From NCBI GenBank assembly GCA_027422505.1, contig JAPQWV010001345.1, forward strand, positions 31,001 to 95,000: DNA of 64,000 nt. The letters run 5' to 3'. Numbering within the stretch: position 1 is the first letter of the stretch; every line of letters starts with the position of its first letter. Shown here in pieces: positions 47,097-58,879 of this stretch. The notes beneath the pieces were generated by a model, which saw nothing but the letters and a program-made list of their open reading frames with translations, was not told where the DNA came from and searched no databases. The translations under genes were made by a program, and so were the position numbers. The stretch comes from Craterostigma plantagineum. Its lineage: Eukaryota; Streptophyta; Magnoliopsida; Lamiales; Linderniaceae.

Positions 47097-47784
47097 GAAA
47101 CGATTAAGGAATTAGAAGATAGGCTAGCAAATAACTACAATTGCTTGGTTAGAAATCTCAACGAGAAAGCCATTTTAAATTGTAGGATAACCGAAGCTAC
47201 CTCTAAGATCACTAACTTAGAAAACTCAATTAGAAACATCAAATGCTAAGATTAGCGAGCTTAGTAAGGATTTCGATGCTTGTCAAGCCGCTAACTAAAC
47301 GTGGAAAATAATTATGCTCTCATAGGTGAGGAACGCAAGAAACTAAATGCCAAAGTAAGGGCTTGAGTATAAAGGAATTAGAGAACAAACTTGAGAGAGC
47401 TCAGGAGAAGATAGATAGTCTTGAACAAGAACTTATGAGCTCTAGTGCAAAAATAAATGAACTTACTAAGAGCCTCCATTCTAGAGAGACTAGTCAACCT
47501 CAACTAGGACAACAGAGCGAAAAGATTAAGGAATTAGAAGATAGGCTAGCAAATAACTACAATTACTTGGTTAGAATCTCAACGAGAAAGCCATTTAAAT
47601 TGTAGGATAGCTGAAGCTACCACTAAGATCACTAACTTAGAAGCTCAATTAGAAACATCAAATGCTAAGATTAGCAAGCTTAGTAAGGATTTCGATGCCT
47701 GTCAAGCCGCTAAACTAACCGTGGAAATAATTATGCTCTCCTAGGTGAGGAACGCAAGAAACTATATGCCAAAGTAAAGAAATT
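47097..47784 (+). repeat. Direct duplication of about 420 bp in element C gag
   Basis: 47091-47357 and 47513-47780 are near-identical (CAGAGCGAAA.GATTAAGGAA starts both). The intervening part (47363-47512) is the upstream coil segment, so the order is Y, X-Y, consistent with a tandem X-Y duplication whose first X was removed together with the leader. Confidence 0.8.
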
Positions 47785-49075
47785 AGACGATATAGTTACG
47801 CGTAGGGGACAATCCGAACAGATGATATTTTTGAACAAGCCCAAGGATAAGAGTTCTACAATCCTATAGAAGGCATAGGTTTCACTAACCCGTGTGTTTT
47901 ACAAAAGAAAGAAATATACGATGTTAAACACATGGGCTAAGGAATAACCTCTCTTAGAAATTTTACTGAATCGTATAGGAAAATACTCGATTCATCCATT
48001 AGACAAGGTCCACATGGTCCAGAAATCCTCTTTGACTACAAAGAACTAAATGAACGGGACAAAAATAGGAAAGAAATTCTAACACCTGTCTGCAATTTAG
48101 TTCAAGTTCTACCTCGTGACTCTCAACACACCACGAGGAAGTTAAAACAGTTAATTATAAAAATTCTCTCTACAAACCCCTATCATAGAGGAGTCGCAGG
48201 CAAAGTTAGAAAAAGAACGAGAGAATTTCGAAGCTGAAAAGAAAAAATTCTTTAAGGAGATGGAAAATCCTCAAGAATTCCTCGTCCTCCCAAACTACCT
48301 CGTACGCTATTACAAAAAAAGCGTGAAAAATGAAAAATCGTCTTTGAAAGATAAAAATTGTAAAAATAATTCTGTTAAAGTGCTATGACTAATTTTACTT
48401 TACCTACGTCTACAGGGAGCGTAGCGTCAGCACTAAAAACAAAGGCGAGAGTGTCTAGCATTAAGATAAAGAAGGGCCATTAGATTTAAATGTTTCTGAG
48501 CATGCTACTACTTCTGTTACAATAAAAGACCCCCGTACAAATAAAAGAGCTATTTCCACTTTTAAGATAGTTGCTTCTACTTATTCACTTTAGCCCAACA
48601 ACTTTAGAAGCACCAACTTCGAAATAGGCTCTACGTCAAAAATTAATCATTCTGAAACAAATGCCACAAGAAGACTCGTAGGAAACAAGATCCAGCCATA
48701 AAGAAAGCTTATGGCGCCGTACATGACTGTACTAACCTAAGGTATCCGTAGAAATTAAATCCCCCAAGCACCTTAGGGGACTATCACAAGAAAAGATCTT
48801 TTCCTCAGTCAAACCCTCCAAAGCATTTGTACGTGCTGAAATTAACCTTCCCTGTAAGGTTCAACCCAAATGGGTTCCTAAATCTCCGCCTAGGACGACA
48901 AAAGCCAAAAGGGCCAAGTCTCCTATAGAGGCAAAACACAAACCCACTTTTCAAAAAGTGCAATGGGTTATTAAGACTCTTCCAAAAATAGATCTAGGAG
49001 TCATATCTGAACCCAAAACTAAATATGCTATTCCGAGAGGACCATGCTTAAGTGGGTACCTAAAGCTCTCTAAAT
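47097..49075 (+). pseudogene. Element C gag: only the coiled-coil and basic end, with internal duplication
   Basis: Plus strand. Codes for KELEDRLANNYNCLVRNLNE and related heptads, a first time at 47105-47350 and again at 47525-47775, then the segment FLNKPKD...YNPIEGIG.TNP (47830-47890) and the basic gag end with WVPKAL and TAA near 49065. The leader, gag start, capsid and CCHC knuckle are deleted. Frames are broken every 100-200 bp; the longest clean piece is 47363-47605 (KELENKLERAQEKIDSLEQE). Confidence 0.82.
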
Positions 49076-49079
49076 TGTT

Positions 49080-51990
49080 TTTGCAGATCCATCATGTGTG
49101 GTACCTCGACTCTGGTGCTCCACACACATGACTGGTAATCAGAGCTGCTGAGCAACTACAAAGACCGACCAAACGGAAAAGTCAGATTTGGGAACAATGA
49201 TTCAGCCCCGATTCTAGGACTAGGGATATCATTCTGAAGAATCTGACCATCAAAGATGTCTCGTACGTCGAAGGCCTCCGCCATAACTTGTTCAGCATAG
49301 GCCAATTCTGTGACAAAGGCTTCCAGGTGGTCTTCCATGCTGACCGGTGCAGAATTTTAGATAGTGTGGACACAGAACTCCTTCAAGGACTCGGAGATCC
49401 AATCTTTACACGATCAACCTGACGTCTGTGCGGCCCTCGACAGCTGAATGCCTCATTTCTCAGATTGATTCACAGAGGAACCGCTATGGCATCAACACTG
49501 TCTCATCTAAACATGAAAGCTCTCCAACGTCTTTCTATGAAAAAGTTGGTTCACGGTCTTCCAACTATACAACTACAAAGGGAGCATAATTGTTCGGCAT
49601 GTCACCTAGGAAAAATGAAGCGAGCATCTCATCACGTCAAGCAAATTGCGTCTACTTCTCGACCATTGGAACTAATTCACATGGATCTCTGTGGTCCGAT
49701 GCAGACTCAGAGTATCAATGGAAGAAACTATGTCCTAGTGATTGTAGATGACTATTCTCGCTACACGTGGACAAAGTTCCTCCGAACGAAAGATGAGACT
49801 AGTGACTTGATTATCAATTTTGTGAACACAACTCAAAATCTGCTGCAACAGACTATTCAAGTTGTTCGAACAGTCAACGGCACTGAGTTCAAGAACAATC
49901 ACCTCAGTGAGTTTTATCAGAAACTTGAATAAATCAACAATTTTCAGCCGCCAAAACACCTCAACAAAATGGGGTCGTTGAAAGGAAAAATCGAACACTA
50001 GTGGAAGCCGCTCGTACAATGCTGATCCAATCGGGACTTCCACACTTTCTATGGGCTGAAGCAGTCAATACCGCTTGTTTTACTCAAAACAGGACGGTGG
50101 TTCACAAACGGTTCAACAAGACTCCGTACGAGATTGTGAATAATAGAGTGCCCAACATCTCTTTCCTTAAAGTCTTCGGGTGCAAGTGCTTCGTGGCGAA
50201 GGACCGAGAGCAACGTGCAAAGTTCGACCCTAAAGCATTCGAAGCTACATTTGTCGGGTATTCATCAACGTCAAAAGCGTACCGAGTATACATCAAGTCA
50301 ACCGAACTATTAAGAAAAGCTATAATGTCACTTTCCACGAAGTGGCAGAAATGGCTTCTGGTCAATTCAGTCCAGGACCCGTGCCTAACCCATTGGTTCA
50401 TGCTCAATTCGGTTCAGGACCCGTTCTCAACCCGTTGGCTTCCGAAGACAACATTTCAGAACCCGTAATCACTGGTGTGTTGGCACAAAACCAACAGAAG
50501 ATGGCAACAACTTCAGGATCAGTGTCAGACGAAGCAACGAGACTTGCAATAGACGACTTGGATTCTCTCTTCGAAGCGGTATATCGGTCATACACGACTA
50601 CACCTACAATGGATTCTCTACCGAACGAGACCGACGTACCAAGTTCATCTCACACCTCTACCCCACCCGATTCAGAATTGTCACAGAACACCGAAGAACC
50701 TACAGCGGTCACACCTCTACCGAACGAGACTTATGCTCCTGTTGCCCGTATCGAACGCCTCCTGCTGGCTTATGCGGCTCACAAAGACTTCAAAGTCTAT
50801 CAGATGGATGTTAAAACCGCCTTTCTCAACGGCATGTTAAAAGAAGAAGTCTACGTCGCTCAGCCGGAAGGTTTCGTTGATCAAGAACATAGCGATCACG
50901 TCTATCGCTTGGACAAAGCTCTCTATGGACTAAAACAAGCCCCACGTGCTTGGTACGATGTCCTGAGTGATTTTCTCGTGAAGTCTGGATTCATACGAGG
51001 AACGATAGACACAACCCTCTTCATTAAATGGCATGACAAAGCTCTGATGGTCGTTTATGTATACGTCGACGACATCATCTTCGGATCAACAATCCTCGGC
51101 TCTGCAAAAAGTTTGGAGATCTCATGAAGAGCAAATTCGAGATGAGTCACATGGGAGAGATGTAATTTTTCTTAGGCCTTCAAGTCAGGCAGCTCAATGA
51201 TGGAATTTTCATCAGTCAGACAAAATACATCAAGGATATTCTGAAGAAGTTTCATCAAGACCAGAGCAAGCCTCTCAGCACTCCTATGTCACCAAGCTGC
51301 AAATTAGATGCCGATCCCTCTGGTAAATCGGTCGACATCACACTGTATTGCAGTATAATTGGATCTCTTCTCTACCTCACTTCGAGCCAGCCGGATATCA
51401 TGTTTTCTACCTGCTTGTGTGCCGTTTTCAAGCCGATCCCAAAGAATCCCATATGCTCGCGGTCAAAAGAATTTTACGCTACCTTAAGGGCACCTCTACC
51501 CTTGGCCTATGGTATCCAAAGGGTACGAATTTTAAAACTTATCGGCTACACTGACGCTGACTATGCAGGTTGCCGAATAGACAGGAAAAGCACGTCCGGT
51601 GGCGCTCAATTTCTAGGCAAAAAGCTGATTTGCTGGTCATCCAAAAAGCAAAACTGTGTGTCCACTTCGACGGTCGAAGCAGAATACGTAGCTGCCGCCA
51701 GCTGTTGCTCACAGATGCTGTGGATACAGCTTCGCGACTATGGGTACAATCTAAATAATATACCCATATATAGTGATAGTCAGAGTGCAATCGCCATTAC
51801 TTGCAATCTTGTTCATCATTCACGCACAAAACACATAGGCATTAGATATCATTTTATCAAAGATCACGTAGAAAAAAGGCACGACAGAGATGTACTTTGT
51901 GAACACGGAGTTTCAACTAGCCGACATTTTCACCAAGGCCTTGGATGAGAAACGATTTCAATTCGTTGTCGGAAATTTAGGCATGTTGAA
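49080..51990 (+). pseudogene. Copia element C pol
   Basis: Plus strand. Protease site (WYLDSG.APHT, one Cys codon base lost) near 49095-49135; GAG-pre-integrase to 49640 (CSACHLGKMKRASHHVK); integrase 49660-50330 (IHMDLCGPMQTQSINGRNYV) with RTDNGTEF changed to RTVNGTEF, i.e. the catalytic Asp is lost; RT 50720-51200 in the long ORF 50342-51127 ([50 protein letters not shown] intact) but a conserved stretch before RT appears shortened; RNase H 51290-51950 (YTDADYAGCRIDRKSTSGGA, TSTVEAEYVAAASCC, HHSRTKHIGIRYHFIKDHV). Frameshifts at 49930, 51127 and 51910. The best-preserved pol of the window, still dead. Confidence 0.92.
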
Positions 51991-53546
51991 TCTTCCGTAA
52001 TATGTGCATTACCTGATCTTCTGTGCAATCACATGCTCTGTTCTATGTGTTTCTATGCTTATTTGTCCTTATCTTGCGTGATAAAAATAATAACAAAATA
52101 TATTAATAATAATAATAAATATATAATATATATTTCTATATATAATATAAAGGGGTATGACGAAATCCTTTAGGATGCTTTGATCTAAAGTCACTTAGAA
52201 TTTTACCCGACATGCGATCGATTTAATTGCTTAAAAATTTGTCAGTCTTAGTTGCATTCTTATGTCTAAGGTCATTGATTGTTCCACTAGACACAAAGTC
52301 ACTCTACATACGTGAGGATTCAAGCCTTGTTCCTTTTTCCTTTCTTTGGATGTACTTCTCGAGTGAGTCACACATAAATTACTTGTCTTACCTAGTGATT
52401 CGTGGTGTCATACTCATCTTGCGTTCGATCGTCAGGAAAAAGATAAGGGAGTTTAGGATATTCCTCATTCGGCCTTATATTAAATTCCCCCACGTTAGCC
52501 CTTAGTCATCCACTTGAGCCTTCTCCGACGTCCTTTTCTTCATTTGAAACCAATTCTCAGCCTTCAACCGAACTCTATACTCTTCGAATGGTTGTTCAAA
52601 CGAGAAAAGGAGGGGGAGATAACAAAAGAAAAGTAAGATGATGACAAAAGAAGGCATTGCTCAACACGCAAAAATCAGACCAAAGGAACCGGCCTTCCGA
52701 CTACCTTGTAGAAAGTGGCATGGTTCCTGCTGTGGACTTCTCCAACGATAATCTCGTACGCTCGTCAGAACGGCTGGAAGAGGAGCACCACGAAGTGAAC
52801 TTCTCCAACGATAATCCGGTCTTATATCGGGAAACGAGAAGAGGAGTGCAGCTCGTGTACGAATTCCATAACCGAGAACTTCTTCAAATTGATAATCTCT
52901 GAAACCTCTATAGGGATTAAGAGAAGAGGAGCACGGTATCGGCCCGAGAACCAACTTTGCCTACGATAATCTCCTAGAGCCTCATGGAGAAGCGGAGCTT
53001 CAGCTTGAGCATAACATAAAATGGGATAGTTCTTAAAAGTAAAAGAGGGAGAAAAGATTGAAAGAAGAAAGACGCCGAAAAAAAAAAGAGACGAACGTAG
53101 AATTGGAAGACGACGAAGAGATAAGCTCACTTTCCTTTTAATTCCTTCCGTCCTAAGTCCTAGCCAAATTATAACCCTTACAACCCTTTGATTCCACATA
53201 GACGGTCTCTCGCTTAGGTCAAATGATTAAAAATGCCTCGATCACATGTAAATTGACTTAAAATTGCTTGTGTTGACTTCAGTGATAAAAATATAGAAAT
53301 CCCAAGATAGCTATAATTGAGAGCAAGAGCGAACCTAGTGAGAGTTGTCGAAATGAACCATTCTATGAACTTAGGACTTTAGTTTGACGACATGACTTGA
53401 CGGCATTTTCTTCTTTCAAATGTCTCGTAAAATTTTAGGCGTGACGATTGATCAAAGCAAAATAATCTGACCCCATACTATAGTAAAAAAATTTTATTAT
53501 TAATAAATATATATATAGGTAAAGAATATGAAAAATTAAAAAAATA

Positions 53547-53578
<32 letters not shown>

Positions 53579-54005
53579 ATAATAATAAATAAATAATAAA
53601 TAATGAAATTCGCACATTTTGACATGAAATGTTATGTTTCATATGCGTGAATTGAATAAATGCGAATTTCTTTTGTGTATCGCACATTCTAAATGCGATT
53701 TTAGATTGCATTGGTACTGAATTGTTTAAATGCGATAAATTTTCATTGCTTCTACCCTCACACAATATTTTAAAGTACATGTTTTCGGGGACCATGTATA
53801 CATGCTAACCTGGTAAGTTTGTGTACTCGTGACTCGAATTGATTTCATATGCTTGTCAATTCTTGTGCACAATTTGAGGGGGAGCAAATATAAGACTTTA
53901 GCTCCAAATATTTTTGACGTTTTTTCTCTGAATATTTCAGATCTTTCAAAATTAAGGAGCGAGACGTCGACACTACAAAGAGAGGAGCTAGACACAAGAC
54001 CAAAT
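51991..54005 (+). other. 3' tail of element C
   Basis: Noncoding or weakly coding tail, homologous (inverted) to 57015-58870 and in part to 12906-13975. It contains ATGGTTGTTCAAACGAGAAA at 52588 starting a broken sense ORF (52657-52902 keeps SDYLVESGMVPAVDFSNDN), the degenerate repeat array, an AT microsatellite, and near the end the purine run TTTGAGGGGGAGC (53874-53886), not followed by an LTR. Homology with the D tail ends near 54005. Confidence 0.7.
53543..53579. repeat. (AT)n microsatellite
   Basis: Alternating AT with one TGT interruption, inside the element C tail; the D copy of the tail lacks a long run at the equivalent place (57430-57450). Confidence 0.92.
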
Positions 54006-55135
54006 ATTTCAAAGATAAAATATTACAAAGCGATTAACTCTTGTAGCCTTGGGATATCTCGCTCGTAGTCTTCACCTTCCTGAAGCTCGTCGTCTTCTAT
54101 GATCACGAGGTCTACAAATGCTGTTGTAGAAAGCGCCGAACGTCGTGAAGTCGTCGTCTTTGATGCTCCTCGGGCATGGAATGGGTCATCCACTGTCCTT
54201 CGAAAATATACTTGTCTAGGAGCTCGTGTGGATGACGCCATGTCCAGAGCGTCCCGGTTGGTCGCGACGGAGGGAGTGGTTTGGGTAGCTGCTAGAGCTA
54301 CAAGCATCTCTGATACTCAGCTCCCGCTGGGTCGGCGAGCCTGAGTAGGTGGAGCGGAATTGGCATCGACGGCTGTGCAAGGTCCACCAACCTTGGGTTA
54401 TGGAAGAATTTGAGCTGGGCGGCTGATAGTTTCCTACCGGGGGCAGGCGAGGAATGTTCTGCGCGTACATCTCCATGTGTTGGCGGATGATGACGGAGAA
54501 CCATCTCACGTACGGCACGTTCTTGGACCGCTTGTTCTCTTTTGTCTGATCTGTTCTGCAAGGTCGTTCCAGATCAGCTAGGCGAAATCATAATTTTGCG
54601 AGAACACGACTCCGTGAAAATTCGGAGGATGTGACCGTTGCCCTTATCGAAGTCGGCGTGCTTCGGAGTAGACACTTGTTCACGATCTCGAACCGTGTCT
54701 TCCATGGGTGAGGGATACCGTTGCTCTGAAACCTGAGCGAGCTTGGTGAGCGGCGAAAGGTACCCCATTTGGAGGAAACCAGCCACCAGTTCTTCATCTG
54801 ATGGGAGGGGGTCGTAGGTTTGGCTGTGAGGGAGGTCAAGTAGAGCTCTGAACTCGTTCTTGCCCATGTAGATGTGCCTTGTCCCCACAACCGTCGTGAA
54901 ATGGTATCCCCCATCCAAGATGATGCTCTTGATCATCCCCAAAACTGCTGGATGTAGACCATCAGCACTGATGCCATTACGGTAATCCATGCCATAGTGG
55001 ATGGCCTTGAAGGATAGACACGATAATGTCGTCTGGACACCGGAAGATGGTCAGGTCCAATTGGAAGTTCGTGTCATGGACATTGAGGTATAAGGATTTC
55101 TCGTATATGTGATTATATGTTGGATGGCGATCCAT
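54006..55135 (-). pseudogene. ORF3, N-terminal part, in the spacer between C and D
   Basis: Minus strand. ATG at 55135 (MDRHPTYNHIYEKSLYLNVH), preceded by CTTATCTTTTTTAAG, which looks like a splice acceptor. After a frameshift near 54985 the frame 54990-54574 continues GISADGLHPAVLGMIKSIIL, RHIYMGKNEFRALLDLPHSQ and EELVAGFLQMGYLSPLTKLA; then NVPYVRWFSVIIRQHMEMYA near 54520-54460; then DLVIIEDDELQEGEDYERDI, PRLQELIA near 54115-54035, which overlaps the minus copy of ORF3 at 31850-31930. So the pieces belong to one protein of perhaps 700-900 residues. Homology stops at about 54020, the junction with the inverted element C tail. Confidence 0.6.
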
Positions 55136-57014
55136 CTTAAAAAAGATAAGAAATATAACAAATCATTAGTTCATAATTTTTTATATTAGTCAAGAATGAA
55201 TATAATTTCATCAAACTATAATGTTGTATCAAGTCATGACATGTTTGATGAATTTTGAATTGAAATCGTATGATATGCATATAGGATTCTCGATTTGAAA
55301 AAAATGTAATGGCATGATCGTAATTTTGAGTTAAACACCCAAACGCGTGAAAAATAGTTTGAAAATTTCTAAGTGTTTAATCGCGAGTAATGGCACTGTT
55401 CATGCGAGAAATTTTTTGCTCGATAAAATTGATTTTCAAATTGATCATATGCATTGATCTCAATGTAATGACTCAGTTTAATTTTCGATCGAGAAACTTT
55501 TTTTCGCTAATGTTTGCTACAGAGTAAAAGACTTAGAAAAAATTTTTAAGTGTTGAAGTTGAAATCGAGACTATAGTCGATCAATTTTACGATCGAGAAA
55601 AATTCCGTGTAAATTTACGAACGAGAAATTATTTCTCAGGTAATTTACTATCGAGAAATTTCCCTCGATTGAATAATATTTTCAATTTGAACTTGTCGAG
55701 CGGCATGTGATTTTCGATTGTAAGTAAAATTTTTGTTTCGCTGCGATATATTTCTATCGAGAAATTAGTCAACGAAAGACTAGGTCAACCGTCGAAAAAA
55801 TTTTCAATCAATTAAGTCCTAAGCGGCGAAATTTACGATCGAAAAAATTAAGCATTGAAAAATTAATTCTTCGCTGCTAAATTTTTACGACCAAAATCCA
55901 ATTAACACGAAAATTCTATTTTGCGATAGTAAGTTTTGCGCTCGATAAAGTTTGCATCTATTTTGTCTATTCAGTGCTTATGTTTTTTGCTAACAGAAAA
56001 TCCTAATTAGATTTCTCGATGGTAAGTAATTTTTCGGTCAAAATCATCTATCTTAATGACAAAGTCAGATTTTTATCGATCGAGAACTAATTTGACACAA
56101 ACAGTATCTCAATTGAATCGGAATTCAATTAAGATTGTTTGCGATCGACATAGTTCTTCGATACCTTTAAACATTCAAAAACCAATTTTATTGAAACTCA
56201 AATCTCAGTTGAAGATGCAGATTTTCCGAAGATTTATACTACCAGATTCATCAAGAACATCGAAACTATGTTAAGTGCAGGCATTAATCTCAGATAACAC
56301 TCATAATCAAGCCTAAATCACTATAAAACAGTATACGATTTCTCAGTTTTGAAGAACAGACGAAAATCTAAACTTAATCATGCGAAAAGCTTCAAAATGC
56401 AGATGCTAACGACGTTAAATCACACGCAACTATCAACAGATTCTCATTTCTACCTTAAACAGACAATTTTGAAAAGAAAATGAAAGAATTTGTGAGTCAT
56501 TTGAATTGTCTGTGAAAGTTTTTCGCCAGAGAATTTTTTGCGATTTAGGGTTGCGTGAGAAAAAAGTTTTTCGACTGACACAAAGATGAACTTTTATTTA
56601 CTCGCTGTAATTCAACGTTGGGTTCGATTTGACGTTTTGCGAATAAATGGGACAGGCCCATTACTATTTGCGCTCGAGAAATTTTCGATTCGAAATTGCT
56701 CTTCAATTCAATTTCTCGATCGCAAATTATCGCGGTTAATCAACAATTGTTCCCAACACTGTCTTACGATCAAGAAACTTATGATAGCGAATTAATTCTT
56801 ATATCCAATTTCTCGATTGTAAGTGCTTCTAAAAAATTTATGATTGATCCCTATTTCAAATAAAATCACATTGTAAAGCTCTCCCTGAGAATTTAAAATA
56901 AATGCAATCAACTCCCTATATTTTCTGTGCAGTAACGTCTAGCTTCCTTGGCAGAGATTAAAAATCTGTACACTTAGAAAGAAAAACGTTAGAAATAATG
57001 GAGTTAATTTGGTC
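55136..57014 (-). other. Leader-like noncoding sequence upstream of ORF3
   Basis: 1.9 kb of AT-rich sequence full of CGATCGAGAAATT and TTTTTCGAT words, resembling the 5' leaders of A, B and F in composition and motifs (for example GGCACTGTTCATGCGAGAAA at 55388, compare the TGTTCATCG repeats in B). No LTR or primer site was found between it and the D tail. Either the normal intergenic piece between pol tail and ORF3, or the leader of a separate ORF3-only element. The small ORFs at 56056-56274 and 56586-56795 are not called. Confidence 0.5.
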
Positions 57015-58870
57015 TGTGACTATCTCCTTTCCTTGTATTGTCGACGTTTCACTCCTTAATTTTGTTTGAAGGAATCTGAAACGCTTAGAGAAAAACGTCA
57101 AGAATATTTGGAGCTAATGTACTATTTTTATATTTGCTCCCCCTCAAATAATGCGCAAAAATTGACTAAATATGCAAGCATATGAAATCAATTCAATTCA
57201 CGAGCATATAACACACAATTTTGCCTAGTAAGCACATATACATGGTTCCCGAAAACATGTACTAGAGGTATTGTGTGAGGGTAAGACCAATGAAAAAAAA
57301 ATATCACATTTAAACAATTCAGTACCAATGCAATTGAAAATTACATTTAGAATGTGCGAGAATAAAATAAATTCGCATTTAGTCAATTCAACGCATATGA
57401 AATATAACATTTCATGTCAAAATGTGCGATTTTTTTCATATTACTATTATTATAGTATGGGGTCAGTTATTTTACTTTGATCAATCGTCACACCTAAAAT
57501 TTTACGAGACATTTGAAAGAAGGAAATGCTGTCAAGTCATGTCGTCAAACTAAAGTCCTAAGTTCATAGACTGGTCCATTTCGACAACTCTCACTAGGTT
57601 CGCTCTAGCACTCAGGGATTTTTATATTCATATCACTCAAGTCAACACAAGCAATTTTAGGTCATTTACCTGTGATCGAGGCATTTTTAATCATTTCACC
57701 TAAGCGAGAGACCATCGATTGGAATCAAAGGGTTGTAAGGATTTTAGTTTGGCTATGACTTAGAAGGGAAGGAATTTAGAGGAAAGTGAGCTTATCTCTT
57801 CGTCATACGTCCGTCTCCTTTTGTTTTTCGGCATCTTTTTTTCGATCTTTTCTCCCTCCTTTTCTTTTAAGTATTATCCCTTTTTGTGTTATGTTTCAAG
57901 CTGAAGCTCCGCTTCTCCACGAGGCTATAGGAGATTATCGTAGGCGAAGTTCTTCTTGTTGGTTCTCGGGCCGATACCGTGCTCGTCTTCTCTTAATCCC
58001 TAGAGAGGTTTCAGAGATTATCTATTTGGAAAAGTTCACGGTTATGGAATTCCTACCCAAGGCTGCGCTCCTCTTCTCGTTTCCCGATATAAGACCGGAT
58101 TATCGTTGGAGAAGTCACTTCGTGGTGCTCCTCTTTCCAGTCGTTCTGACGAGCGTACGAGATTATCGCTGGAGAAGTTCACAGCAGGATCCAGCCACCT
58201 TCTAAGAGATAGTCAGAAGGCAGGTTCCTTTGGTCTGACTTTTGCGCGTTGAGCAATGTCATCTTGTGTTATCCCTCCTTTTTTCGTTTGAATAACCATC
58301 CGAAGAGTATAGAATACGGTTGAAGGCTGGGAATGGGATTCAAAGGAATAACAGGACGTCGGAGAAGGCTCAAATTGGATGACTAAGGGCTAATGAGTAA
58401 GAGGAAAAAAATTATAAGGCCGATTGAGGAATAACTAAGCGCCCTTATTATTTTCCTAACTATCTGAGGCAAGGTGAGTATGAAGCCAAGTGTCACTAGT
58501 TAAGACAAGCAATTGATGTGTGACTCACTCGAGAAATAGATCCAAGGAAAGAAATGAACAAGGCTTGAGACATCTCGTATGTATAGTGGCTTTGTGTCTA
58601 GTGGAGCAACCTAATGACCTTTAGACACAAGAATGCGACTTAGACTGACAAAATTAAGCAATTAAATCGATCGCATGTCGGGATAAAATTCTAAGTGACT
58701 TTAGATCAAAGCATCCTAAAGAATTTCTTCATCCCCCTATATTATAGGTATATGTATAGTATTTTTATATGTATTAAATTTTTATTTATTTATAAATCAC
58801 GCAAGATAAAGCATATAAGCAAAGAAAAAAACATAGCATAGAACATTTTGTAGCACATAAGATATGGTAA
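57015..58870 (-). other. 3' tail of element D
   Basis: Follows D pol on the minus strand and matches the tails of C (inverted) and A. It includes the purine run TTTGAGGGGGAGC (57149-57137, minus), the degenerate repeat array (57930-58180) and an antisense 139-codon open frame 57786-58205 on the plus strand (DYRRRSSSCWFSGRYRARLL; FPDIRPDYRWRS), pieces of which are also open in A and C. Confidence 0.7.
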
Positions 58871-58879
58871 AGCACGTAT

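Larger units (their letters stand above)
46738..54005 (+). mobile_element. Ty1/copia element C, same group
   Basis: Whole-element entry: 5' LTR, primer site, deleted leader and gag start, duplicated coil, pol, 3' tail. No 3' LTR: the tail is joined at about 54005 to the ORF3-bearing spacer in opposite orientation. Confidence 0.8.

Noticed and set aside
53874..53886. Polypurine tract and 3' LTR at the end of the element C tail
   Set aside because: The GAGGGGGAGC run is there and is shared with D, but no TG...CA LTR follows and the downstream sequence does not match any LTR of the window.
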